The translations under genes were made by a program, and so were the position numbers. Below are positions 20,953 to 31,185 of a stretch of DNA of 64,000 bases, in pieces. The notes under the pieces were generated by a model that saw only the letters and a list, made by a program, of their open reading frames with translations, was not told the DNA's origin and did not search any database. The DNA is from Hymenopus coronatus (Eukaryota > Arthropoda > Insecta > Mantodea > Hymenopodidae). How positions within the stretch are numbered: position 1 is the first letter of the stretch; every line of letters starts with the position of its first letter. Where the stretch lies: NCBI GenBank assembly GCA_030762935.1, contig CM060897.1:116470676-116534675 (forward strand), given 5' to 3'.

Positions 20953-22009
20953 ACAGGATCAAGAAAAAAGGCTGCAGCAATTTCAAAATATTATATGTTC
21001 CGTTATAGTTGAGATAAATTAAGAATTTGACCAGCAAACTAACCGGGAACTCATGGAGTTTTGGGGGGGGGGTGTAGTATTATACGGTGGTATAAACAGT
21101 TTCAGAAAATTGGCAGCGTTAACGTGAAGAAGTCCACCGGACGCCCTAGATCGAGTGATGAAACAGTGCCGAGTATACGACAGAGTTGTATTCGGATATT
21201 AATTGCGAGGCAAAGTTTGCAGCGTGGAATAGCAAAATTCAGCTCAGACATCACATTAAACCTACGGATCGATCAAAGCGACACGATGGCAAAAGCTTTT
21301 TAAAACGTATAATCTTCACAGAGAAGCTACATTCCTTATCAACAGTTGTGTCAACCGGCATAATTGTAGAATATGGACAACCCGATGTCATTTTTGAGTA
21401 TGTCAGAGGTTCTCCAAAAGTAAACGTGAGGTGCGGTTTGATGCACAATCAAGTAATTTTGCTTCTTATTCAGCAATCTATCACAGGACATGTTTACTTA
21501 GATATGCTAGAACGGTATGTTTTTTCCTGTATGTAGACCAAATTGAAGTAGAAAATATCGTAAGTTATTATTTCAACAAGATGACGCGTCCCCACACTTT
21601 TCCCTACAAGTTCAACACGCTGTGCATGCAAGATTTCTTAATCGACGGATTGGTCGGTCCGGTCTTATTCAATGGCCTCCTAGTAGCCCCGACTTACACC
21701 CCTAGATTCTCTTATAGGGATACATAAAAACATTGTGTACAGTGAACCAATCAGAGATGTGCAACATTTACGGCAAAGAACCAACAATGCTGTTGCAACA
21801 ATCATTACTGATCTAGCGCTGCAGGGTCGAAATCAACTATCGGCTGATGTTTTCAGAACTCCCAACAGAGCGCATATAAAACATTATAAGAAAAGAAAAT
21901 AAACTTTTTGGGTTGTTGAATTCAACAAAAAAATACTCGTTTTAAAATCTGAAATTGTTCTAGAGCTATGATTTTTTGAAATTGCTGCAACCTTTTTTGA
22001 TGATCCTGT
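20953..22009 (+). mobile_element. Mariner-like transposon with matching ends, decayed
   Basis: The left end (ACAGGATCAAGAAAAAAGGC, then TGCAGCAATTTCAAAA) and the reverse complement of the right end (acaggatcatcaaaaaaggt, then tgcagcaatttcaaaa) are near-identical inverted repeats of about 36 nt. The 1.06 kb length would be close to full for such an element. Between them lies a frameshifted transposase on the plus strand. Confidence 0.8.
21061..21903 (+). pseudogene. Mariner-like transposase relic
   Basis: Blocks in order and in changing frames: IIRWYKQFQKIGSVNVKKST followed by GRPRSS (helix-turn-helix linker, 21075-21160); EYVRGSPKVNVRCGLMHNQVI, then GHVYLDMLERYVF (catalytic core, 21390-21530); FNKMTRPHTFPYKFNTL (21570-21620), in place of the usual Q-D-G-A-P-P-H-F second catalytic motif; and KNIVYSEPIRDVQHLRQRTN (21729-21790), a C-terminal block. 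At least three frame changes are needed to read through. The FNKMTRPHTF spelling has lost the catalytic Asp. The element is inactive. Confidence 0.75.
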
Positions 22010-22040
22010 ATTATGATGGTATCACATTTGCGGTTTTTAG

Positions 22041-22213
22041 TGATGAAAGTTCAAAAAAGGGCGCAAATAGACCTTAAAGGCCAGATGTATATTTACAAAG
22101 AGGACAAAATGGTAGACGAAACAATGTGCAAAGCTTCTTACAGATATATTCATGAACTTTGTGTTAGTATAATAAAGCGAGATCACAATGTTCATTTTCA
22201 GTACCCAGAATGA
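22041..22213 (+). CDS. Candidate short exon or ORF, unidentified
   Basis: After an AG preceded by 'ttgcggttttt' there are 57 open codons ending in TGA: MKVQKRAQIDLKGQMYIYKE, then DKMVDETMCKASYRYIHELC, then VSIIKRDHNVHFQYPE. The composition is mixed and protein-like, unlike neighbouring repeat translations. It begins 30 nt after the end of a mariner-like element, so it may be an older coding piece next to the insertion. No domain was recognised, and it is not linked in phase to exon C, which has its own stop. Confidence 0.3.
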
Positions 22214-22289
22214 AACAAGGCTTAAGTTAACATTTAATGTCATCTTTTTTAATTTTTGGATCTGTATAAGTAAAATAAGAACTAAAACT

Positions 22290-22440
22290 TTCCTGGCGAC
22301 GTGTTAATTCAAAATCTTCTCGGGCTTCTAGCCAGGTAAAAACTTGGCTTGACACCAACGTTTCGAAGAAGTGCATCTTCCTCGTCTTCAGGGTGAACTA
22401 TGGTTTGAGCTTGCTGTATAAGTAAATTTTTCATTACTGG
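22290..22440. repeat. Fragment with 'cgtttcgaagaag / gtcttcagggtgaac' motif
   Basis: 'acaccaacgtttcgaagaag' followed by 'catcttcctcgtcttcaggg' resembles direction-neutral motifs I associate with the flanks of Penelope-like retroelements. A related piece, 'ccctgaagataaggtcgtag' plus 'tttcggcaaaatgttggg', lies at 53830-53870. No coding part is present, and from 22440 to 22930 nothing else is recognised. Confidence 0.25.
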
Positions 22441-22936
22441 GCTTCATATATGATTAATTTTGTTTAATAAGACACACTTTTGTTCACAATTTTACTTAAT
22501 TATTCACATAGTCAGCTCTGTCTTGCAACACAGGTAAAATAATTTGAACTGGCCATATTTGAAACCCCTGACTGTAATAAAACCAATTTATACTATTTTA
22601 GAAAACCAAAAGATATAACATCATATTCCTTGAGTTATCCAATAAACTACAACTAGAGTTTCCATTTCCCCAAATTGCAATATGTAGGCTTTATCAAATG
22701 TTTAAAAATTTGACCTGATGGATGTGAATTAACATTGAATCAGACCTTAGCGTGGCCTTATTGGGCTCACTTACTTTATAACAACAATTTGAGTGTGAGA
22801 AAAATGTCTTCAAAGTTAGACATTTTACCCGCACTACGCAATTAATATGGCTTCCAAAACATGAGTTACATCCGCTCGAGAAGAATCAAACATTGCAAAT
22901 ATAAACTGTACAGTATGGCATATTTTTGCACAAAAA

Positions 22937-23804
22937 TAAAAAAATCTTATGTGTACTATTCACATGACTTTCTCTACATCTCTGCTACAAATTATTCTTA
23001 AAAAGCTTATACTTCTATTTACTTCATGCTAATCGGAAAAAAAAATAGCAGAAATAGCCTTATTACTTGCTTCCTTGTTAGTAGAATCGAAATAAGAGAG
23101 AACCATGGGTTAAAGTGATAGTCAAAAGCTGGTTGCTATGTCACTGAAGTTCCTTTGTTTGTATGGACAGCAGTTGACAGATTCCTGTATGAGAAATGTA
23201 TAAGTTTTTCAAAGCAGAAACCAAAAACAAGGAATGTCTCAAAAACGACGAACTCCACGACAAAGGTGTATACAACATAAATTGTGTGTTTTAACGTGCT
23301 CTACATTTTCATGGAGTAAGTTTTTGTCCATCTCTTAAAGTTTAGCAGTTATTCAAAATTCGGTAAAATTCATCCAGAATAAAGTACTCTTCCGAGACTA
23401 TTCCCATAAAATTCAATATATACATTTTATTTGTCAGGTAAATATCTTTAATGTACGAAATTTTAATCAAAATCGTTAGAGCCATTTTTAAAAAAATCAA
23501 CATTTTCGAAAAAAGTTCCATGTAAAGGGTAGTTTGGGTTGGTGGGATTTTTCTCAAAATCTTCGTGTCGCATCCCTGGAAGATAATAAACTTAAATACA
23601 AAGTTTGATATTTTACCGACTTTTCGATTTTGAGTTATCGTGTTCACAGAAACACACACGGACCTTTTGCCGAAAATTCTTTTTTTTTAGATAAGGGGGA
23701 CCCCAAAACATATATTTCCGTTGAAATCTCGGTATCGAATTTTTGGGTGGAGTGCAATACCTTCTCTATACACTATGTACATAGTGCGTATAGAGAAAGT
23801 AAAA
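22937..23804 (+). repeat. R1 copy, full length, well preserved
   Basis: It runs from 'aaaaatcttatgtgtactat' to 'tatagagaaagtaaaa', with a perfect CACTATGTACATAGTG at 23771-23786. The CA tract is short (cacagaaacacacacgga), which suggests the microsatellite length varies between copies. Confidence 0.9.
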
Positions 23805-24454
23805 ATCTACTTTATTTCTAACAAACTCGGCAAAAAAGCATTTCAGTGTCCCTTAAAACAGAAGCGATTATACAGTACCTTGAAAAACCTTGAGCTCTTT
23901 CAGTTTTAAATAGACTCGTGCCCTTTATAGCTAACGAATGGCACTGCATGATTCACTGGTATAATTTATTTCAGCAAACGTAGGTCAAATGAAATTCACG
24001 ATAGCTATGCTCCAATTACGGGCGTCGCGCTGGTTTTATTTGAGCGGATGCTCTTGAACGCTATGGCATTGTCACAGAGTTTGTCGGTCTGAAGAGTGAC
24101 TGTGCTTTTACGGACATCCGCTCTCGATCATTAGCCAACACAGAACATGCCTACCACTCCAACGGAGAATGCGTTTCGCACAGGATATTCACAATAATGG
24201 AAAACATTTACTGGATACCATTACAAAACAGAAAGTATACAAGGCTATCATGTATCTTGGAACACTTTGTGTCTTTTATACCTCGACTATGTAAAGTGCT
24301 AATTGTTTAATAACGTTGCTTTAGTAATAAAGTTAAAAGCTTTTATACAGTCACATAACATGACAATAAACACATGATGATCTCATCTGATAAAATCATT
24401 TGCACATCACTCATACATCTATTCATTATAGCATTAATAACGTATCATGTTTTC
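23805..24454. other. Single-copy-looking DNA, no gene supported
   Basis: A GC-richer patch at 24000-24170 contains 'aacgctatggcattgtcaca' followed by 'gtttgtcggtctgaa', weakly similar to the SINE B tail. Nothing else was recognised. Confidence 0.35.
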
Positions 24455-24567
24455 GTTTTACTTTGTCTACCAGTTACAGAGTAGTTAGAGAAACCATTAT
24501 ATTCTATCCAATTGTTCAGTACCGAGATTGGATTGGAAATACACGTCTTAGGGACTACTGAATGATT
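24455..24567 (-). repeat. R1 terminal fragment
   Basis: 'ttactttgtctaccagttac', 'gagaaaccattatattctat', 'cagtaccgagattggattgg' and 'gtcttagggactactgaatg' form a reversed R1 3' end immediately before another minus copy. Confidence 0.65.
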
Positions 24568-25320
24568 TTTACTTTCTCTAGTCCCGTATGTACAACGTAC
24601 ATAGTGATTAGAGAAGGTATTGTATTCCACCAAAAATGTGATGTCTAGATTTCGACGGAAATATGTGTTATGATGTATCCTGAGTCCAAAAAAAAACTGT
24701 TTTAGAAAAAAGTCCGTGTGTGTGTGTAGGTCTGTGTGTTAGACTGTAGGCAGCATAGCTCAAAAACGAGAAGTATGGTAAATACCAAAGTTGATATTTT
24801 AGTTCAGTATCTTCTAAGGATGCGACATGAAGATTTTCAAGAAAATCCTCCACCCAAAATTACCATTTCCCCCATCCCAAACTAAGATTTCGAAAATTTT
24901 GATTTTCTTAAAAATGACTAACGATTTTGATTAAAATCTCTTATATTTACGATATTTACATAACAAAATAAAACGTATATTTTGAATTTATATTATATAC
25001 ATTTCTTCATGGAGTTGGTCATTTTTAGATATTCCTTGTCATTTGTTTCAGTTTTGAAATACTTTAACTTTTCTCATAATGGAACTTTTCATCTTCTGGC
25101 TTCGCAAAGAAACGGATTTCAATCCAATAGCAAGCTCATTTTAAAACAATTGGCTTTCGGTTTAAGTGTATCTTATTTCCCTTTTACTTATAAGGAACTA
25201 GTAACAAAACCGTTTGTGCTAATGTTTTAGCATGAAATAGAAGAATAAGTGTATAACAAATAATTTGTTACAGAGATGTAGAGAAAGTCATGTGAATGGA
25301 GCACATCGGTTATATTTTTA
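24568..25320 (-). repeat. R1 copy, minus, missing part of the middle
   Basis: It starts 'atttttactttctctagtcc' and ends 'tgtgaatggagcacatcggt'. The section between 'acaaaataaaacgtatattt' and 'gaatttatattatatacatt' omits about 100 nt of the consensus. Confidence 0.85.
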
Positions 25321-26384
25321 AATCTGATCTGTTTAATTCGCATGACCTTATCTAAATTTCAAAGTGTTTAATGCCCACTTTTATTACTTGTGGCACCGCA
25401 GGCGATGACACTGATGATTTATGGAATAAGATGGAGCACCGGTGGAATGCGATGGCGGGGGAAACCGGAGAACCCGAGAAAACCCATAAATCTCACATGC
25501 GGTCGCTTAGGATCGAACTCGGGCTGCCTAGACGAGAGGCGAGTCTTTATCTACCTATTAAACGAACAAGTTATTCCTATAACATATTATTTTTATCTAC
25601 ACCGCACTAGTCAGGATAAACATTAATAAAAATTATTCCATTATTTGCTTTCGTCTAAGTACGGGAATACACTAGGTTAACGCGGTAGTCAAATACTTTA
25701 AAAACTATGCGTTTTGCTATCTCGCTATGCGCTTGTCATTGAAATTCGCTTCTTTGCATGGCCAAGAGCAAAACAAAATAAACAGGACGACTTCCTGTTT
25801 TAAAAAAAAAAGTATAAGTATTTTAAAATTAAAACCAATAACAGGGAATATATCGGAAATGGTTAGATCTATAAATACACATTTGAATATCGCACAAATT
25901 GTGTGTTTTAACGAGATCTCAATTTTTTGTCTAGCATTTGTGTTATCTCTTGCGGTTTACCAGCTACACAAATACCATCCACAATGAAGAGGTTTTCAGT
26001 CACTCCATACAGATTCAGGATGAACATTTTATTTGCCAAATAAACACATTTTAAACAAAATCGTTAGAGGCATTTTTGGTAAAATCGAACATTTCGAAAA
26101 AATGTTCCTTGTACAGAATAGCTTAGGGTGGTGCGATTTTTCTGAAAATCTTCAAGTCGGATCTTTGGAACCTAAATACCAAGTTTGATATTTAACGATT
26201 TTTCGTTCTTGAGTTATGCTGTTCACAGTCATACCCACTCTCACACACACACTCATACACACACAGAGAAAACAGACACACTCACTGAACATTTTGTTGA
26301 AAATACAAATCTGTATTCAGGTGTCCTCAAAACATGTATTTTAGGTGAAATCTTGGTATCGAGTTTTTGGATGGAATACAATAC
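25321..26384 (+). repeat. R1 copy, split by SINE A, terminal palindrome missing
   Basis: The head 'aatctgatctgtttaattcg' abuts the head of the preceding minus copy (head-to-head). It continues to 'tttttggatggaatacaata', where R2 begins. Confidence 0.8.
25366..25555 (-). repeat. SINE family A inside R1
   Basis: 'aaagtgtttaatgcccactt', 'ttgtggcaccgcaggcgatg', 'gtggaatgcgatggcggggg' and 'aggatcgaactcgggctgcc' give the reversed family order. Part of the body is deleted. Confidence 0.8.
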
Positions 26385-26391
26385 ACTCAAA

Positions 26392-26823
26392 GAAAATAAC
26401 AATACGTCTGGCGCAATTATTTTGCTGAAAATGTGAACTTTTGACGGGGACCTGTGTCCGGTACAACATACCAAACGAGTAAGAAAAGAACAATCCACCC
26501 CTTCATCCCTCAATCCCGCTCGACGCTCCCTCAAAACAGGTTGACTTGTATTCGCAGTATATAACTTTAGCCGACCATGTGCCCTTATTACCTTGGCATT
26601 AGAAATTTAGTATGTATTGTGAAAGAGGTGGTTATTGTCCAAACAGAAAGTTTAGGGATCACCAGTTAGCAATTCAGAACTTAATTTGTCACAAGTTACG
26701 CTTTATGTCCAACCCCTTCATTAGCATGGCCTGTCTAACGTGTTTTTAAGAGCATAGCAAATAGGTGGAAGACAGGGGCGGAGTCAGCGAAAAGACCCCT
26801 GTCTTAGGATGAGTATTTCCAGG
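26392..26823 (+). repeat. Repeat R2, copy 1
   Basis: It matches 49642-50098 in order: 'aataacaatac', 'ttttgctgaaaa', 'ggtacaacataccaaacgag', 'ccttcatccctcaatccc', 'gctcgacgctcc', 'cagaaagtttagggatcacc', 'agttacgctttatgtccaac', 'ggcctgtctaacgtg' and 'agtatttccagg'. There is no obvious coding capacity, terminal inverted repeat or tRNA head. The type is unknown. Confidence 0.7.
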
Positions 26824-26824
26824 C

Positions 26825-27545
26825 GTATTACTTTCTCTACGCGTACTATGTACATAGCGTACAGAGAACGTATTGTATCGCACTCAAAAATTCGATACCG
26901 AGACTTCACCGGAAATACATGTTTTGGGACAAACTGAAACCGAAAAAAAAATGTTAACAAAAAGGTCCGTGTGTATGTGTGTGTCTATCTGTGAGCGCGC
27001 GCGCGCGCGTGTGTGTATATGTGTGTGTGGGTGGACAAAAAAGCTCCAAAACTAAAAGACTATTAAAACCAAACTTCGTATTGCAGTTTATTATGGATGC
27101 ATGATGCAACATGAAAGATTTTCAAGAAAATATTCTCACCTCCAACAACCCTTTACATGGAAAAAATTTCGAAAGTTTTGATTTTCTCAAAAATGAATAT
27201 GGCGATTTTGACTAAAATCTCTTATATTTAAGATATGTAGATGACAAATAAAATGTATTTGTTATTGGTTTCAGTTTTTAAAATACTTAAACGTTTCTCA
27301 TACAGAAATTTGTTAACACTTCGCCGCGTAAAAAAAATAAATAAAATAGATAAATAAATAAAAACCCCATAGCAACCACAATTTAAAATATGTGACTGTT
27401 GGTTTAGCCTAATGTATTCCCTATTTCTCTTCTACTTATAAGGAATTAACTAATAACACCATTCCTACTAGTGTTTATCTCAATTAATATGAAGTAGAAA
27501 AATAAGTTTTTTAACAATAACTTGTTTCAGAGATGTAGAGTATTT
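26825..27545 (-). repeat. R1 copy, minus, head truncated
   Basis: 'tattactttctctacgcgta' (palindrome region ACTATGTACATAGCG), GT/GC tract at 26967-27030, 'attttctcaaaaatgaatat' and 'acaataacttgtttcagaga'. The middle section is shortened. Confidence 0.85.
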
Positions 27546-27662
27546 GTAAGAATGGCTTGTTTGCAGAGTAGATATAGAAAATCATAGAACTCATAATGAG
27601 TGTTTCTCCCATTTTGCAAAACTTAGATGATATTGAAAATTAATACTTAGGTACCTACCCAC

Positions 27663-28083
27663 CCTCCTACATACATGCATGCATGCATTCATACATACAT
27701 ACATACATACATACATACATACATACATACATACATACATACATACATACATACATACATACATACATACATACATACATACATACATACATACATACAT
27801 ACATACATACATACATACATACATACATACATACATACATACATACATACATACATACATACATACATACATACATACATACATACATACATACATACCT
27901 ACATACCTACATACCTACATACATACATACACACATACATACATACATACGTACATACGTACATACATACATACACACATAATACGTACCTACACACTCA
28001 TACACATACATACATACGTATATACACACACATACACATACATACGTACATACACACATACATACGTACATACGTACACACAC
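27663..28083. repeat. Large (ACAT)n microsatellite
   Basis: About 230 nt of pure CATA repeats (27690-27895) are flanked by interrupted CATA/CACA/CGTA units up to 28083. The HTYI and MYVC open frames on both strands are products of this array. Confidence 0.97.
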
Positions 28084-28606
28084 ACATGAGTATTACAGCA
28101 GTCAAATTAATAGAAGCTAGAGTTCCACAGTTTATTTTGCTCGCACTTTAGTTTTTATCCTTTCTCTTTGCTAAATGTTGTTCCGAAGCGCTAAGGTGGA
28201 GACTTCGACAGACCCTACCACAACCACGTTCACCTGAATTATAGGATTCAACTCGAGGTGGGAAGCACTAATGCGTTCCCTGTGATCTCCTTTCTTCGGA
28301 GAAGCTAAATTAGTGGAGAAAGTTTCTTCTTGTATTCCATTTAAGATCCACTCATTGCCACTCTCAGAACGTACAGCTACCATGTCTCTCTTTTATTGTG
28401 CCTCAACATTCTTAAACGGCTTACCCATGACCTACTTTATTTTTTCCAAGAAAATGTTTCATTTCCTTTCCTTCCTCCATGAGATTAACAATACAACTAG
28501 TTAGCATTACCAAGCAATCTTCCTCAATTCTTAGAGGGATTTTATTTTTACAGTTTTATTCTGTTCAGATTTTTTACTAACAGAATAGCCTTTAGTCGTT
28601 TTTTCT
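28084..28606. other. Single-copy-looking DNA with one minus-strand open segment
   Basis: Composition is closer to average at 28160-28400. See the minus-strand ORF entry. The rest shows nothing. Confidence 0.35.
28171..28437 (-). CDS. Unidentified minus-strand open segment
   Basis: About 88 open codons. From the internal ATG at 28383 it reads MVAVRSESGNEWILNGIQEE, then TFSTNLASPKKGDHRERISA, then SHLELNPIIQVNVVVVGSVE. The composition is protein-like, with no low-complexity runs. No domain was recognised, there is no supported start and there are no clear splice borders. It could be a fragment of a mobile-element ORF or an exon of a minus-strand gene. Confidence 0.25.
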
Positions 28607-28683
28607 TAGCTTTTTACTTTCTTTACCACGTTTGTACAATGTACATAATAGATAAGGAATGCAGTGTCCCAGTTTCCCAAAAA
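28607..28683 (-). repeat. R1 terminal fragment
   Basis: 'gctttttactttctttacca', a decayed palindrome (TTTGTACAATGTACATAATA) and 'aggaatgcagtgtccc', followed at once by a plus-strand head. Confidence 0.6.
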
Positions 28684-28834
28684 TAGTGATATATTCCATT
28701 CACATGATCTTCTCTGCATCTCTATAACAACTTGTTAAAAAGCTCATATTACTATCTTCCTCATAATAATGGAGATAAACTTAGCAGAAATTGTCATTAC
28801 TTGGTTCCTTGTAAGTAGAAGGGAAAACATATAA
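28684..28834 (+). repeat. R1 head fragment
   Basis: 'gatatattccattcacatga' to 'ccttgtaagtagaagggaaa' (first 150 nt), then a second head begins in the same orientation. Confidence 0.75.
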
Positions 28835-29694
28835 TATGTTCCATTCACATGATGTCCTCTAGTTGCTCAGTAAACATTATTCAAACCATTAATCTGTTAT
28901 TTACATCATGCTAATCATGATAAACATTACCAGAATTAGTCTTGTTTATTTGCCTCCTCTGTAAGCAGAAGGGAAATTAGAAAATACACAGGCTAAAGTG
29001 ATAGCTCGTGCTTTTAAAGTCGGTTGCTATATGAAACAATTACAATTTCCTTTTCTTTGCTTGCCAGGAATAAACAAACGAAAAACGAGAAGAAAGATGT
29101 TCCCGTTTGAGAAAAGTTTAAATGGCTAAACTTGAAACCAATAATATGGAATATCTCTAAAGCGGTTATCTATACAAAAAAATTTTTGTGACATAAATTG
29201 TGTGATTCAATGAGATCTACATTTTTTGTAGTAATTATTTGTATATATCTTACGGCTTGTCAGTTATGCAAAAGTCATCCAGAATGAAGAGGTCTTCGGA
29301 AACTATTCCCAAAAATATAAATTTTGTTTGTCATAAAAATATCTTAAACAAATGGTTTGTAATTAAAATCATTAAAGCCGTTTTTGACAAAATAAAAAAT
29401 TTCGGACATTTTTCCATGAAGAAATGTAGTTTGGGGTGCGGAAATTTCTTGAAAATCTTCATGTCGCATCCTTGGAAGATGACAAACTTAAATAACAAGT
29501 TTGGTATTTAACGGTCTTTTCGTTTTTGAACTATGATGTCCACAGACACACACCTGTGTATACACACATGGACCTTTTTCTAAAAATGTTTTTTTGGGGG
29601 GGGATTCAGGGTGATCTTTTCCAGTGAAATTTCGTATCGAATTTTTGGGACACTACAATACCTTCTCTATATATTACGTGCAGAAAAAGTGAAA
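28835..29694 (+). repeat. R1 copy, near full length
   Basis: It starts 'taatatgttccattcacatg' and ends 'gtgcagaaaaagtgaaa'. It includes 'catccagaatgaagaggtct', 'gtcgcatccttggaagatga' and 'ccagtgaaatttcgtatcga'. The palindrome is partly lost. Confidence 0.85.
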
Positions 29695-29769
29695 TGGCCT
29701 ATTATAAAAAGCATGTCAATCGTCTACTTCTAATTCTTCCACATCTAAGAGTCATTCGTCTTCACTCAG

Positions 29770-30055
29770 TATACGAGAAAATCGATTAAAGAAGAGCGCA
29801 TAATGTTCATAAGTTTATGAATCAGTTTCCTCCATCACAAAACGTCACTGTCATCATTACTGCTATGGCTACCTTCTGCGTCATCCTAGATGAGAATTCT
29901 TTCCAATTGTTTTTCTATAGTTGCTTCTCTTTCGAATCTCGATTGTATGATAATATTGAATAAAGAAAAGTCCATTATTATGTGCAGAAGTTTATGATTC
30001 AGTTTCTCCAATACAAAAATGTGCCAGTGGTTGCCTTTGTTTACAAAACATCACT
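29770..30055. repeat. Imperfect ~200-nt direct duplication
   Basis: 'gaagagcgcataatgttcat' with 'aagtttatgaatcagtttcc' (from 29788) is matched by 'gaaaagtccattattatgtg' with 'cagaagtttatgattcagtt' (from 29965), each followed by a 'tccat/tccaatacaaaa' block. Its nature is unknown. Confidence 0.45.
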
Positions 30056-30149
30056 TGCTGTCACACATTTCACCACATTTGCACACGCATTCTGGTCCTT
30101 GCATCCAGTATTCTTTTGTTCTCCTTTATTTATTTATTTATTTTATATC

Positions 30150-30335
30150 CTTTAACTTGGTTGATCATATCGAACGACGAATGAAATTGGTCCAATGATC
30201 ACAGAGCCCCTGGAGCTTAAAGTCACTCGATATTCGTTTTTTCAGCATAAGAGAAACCTGCGAAAAAATTCTATCCCAGTAACACCCTAAGCAAAATTCG
30301 GGCTCGCGACCTCTTGAAGTGGTATTCTGTTTTTT
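30150..30335. repeat. Repeat family F, copy 2
   Basis: It matches 790-1018 over the same ordered words (see that entry), in the same orientation. Confidence 0.5.
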
Positions 30336-30646
30336 GACATACCAAAGGTGGAAACCTTGAACATTACGTACTTTGTTATGAGAATAAACAATGCAGTCAT
30401 GTCTGTACATTTCCGAGAATCATACATTTTGGGACCTCGGATGAACATATATTTTCTTCCTTCATCTCTGCCCTTATTTCATGAAGCTGAGGACATTATA
30501 TCTCTGCTCTGACTCTCTGTAAAATAAAATAAACACTATTTACTGTCCTCTTGGAAAATAAAAACAGATACAGAACACTTTCGAAGCAGACTGCACCATA
30601 ATTAATAATTTCATTGTTATTTCACACTAGCCTAGAGTAGCTCCGG

Positions 30647-30765
30647 AGTTGGATGGGTATAATCAGACTGAAAAAATCAATGCCATAGCGGGTTTTGAAC
30701 TACGGATCTCCCGGTCTCCAGCCGGTTGCTCTACCACTGAGCTACCGTTGCAATATGCCGGTACG
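30647..30765 (-). repeat. SINE family B, copy 4
   Basis: 'atcagactgaaaaaatcaat', 'gcgggttttgaactacggat', 'ctcccggtctccagccggtt' and 'gctctaccactgagctaccg' form a complete tRNA-like head on the minus strand with its tail. Confidence 0.8.
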
Positions 30766-30800
30766 ACATTAACTTTCTCAACAGTCTGGCAAATTAAATT

Positions 30801-31080
30801 AAATTTATTTATGGACGCTGTTTAACTGCTGTGGTTCTCAGCGTCCCATTCTATACTGGACGTCAAAGACCGCTTAATTTTGCTCAGAGGCCCCTTTATC
30901 AGGTTTGAAGTTCTTTTTCGTGCCGTAAATCTACGACACGTGAACAACGGCTTTACTTCCTTTCCGAAGGAAGCCCTGCTGAGGATTTTTACGCCCGAAA
31001 AAATCCATTGTCCTCAGCCGGAATTGAACCCACGATCTTGGTCATAGGAAGTTAGTATGGTAACCATTACACCACGGAGG
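30801..31080 (-). repeat. SINE family D, copy 1
   Basis: On the minus strand the head reads 'cctccgtggtgtaatggtta' with B-box 'gtgggttcaattccggctga'. The body follows: 'ggattttttcgggcgtaaaa', 'gaaggaagtaaagccgttg', and 'gagaaccacagcagttaaac' near the tail. Related copies are at 40663 (+) and 47130 (-). Confidence 0.75.
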
Positions 31081-31185
31081 GTGACTGACTCGCAGAGCAG
31101 CCGGCTAGAGACCGGGATATCCGTGACTCATATCACGGCTATGGCATTCAATTTTCCAGTCTGACTATAGCAATCCAAACTATAC
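31073..31185 (+). repeat. SINE family B, copy 5
   Basis: 'cagccggctagagaccggga', 'tatccgtgactcatatcacg' and 'tggcattcaattttccagtc'. The A-box half is decayed. Confidence 0.65.

Noticed and set aside
26185..26436. 83-codon ORF with an HTHS run
   Set aside because: Lies in R1 over its CA tract and runs into R2.
27675..28151. Long HTYI / MYVC open frames on both strands
   Set aside because: They are translations of the (ACAT)n array; no coding features.
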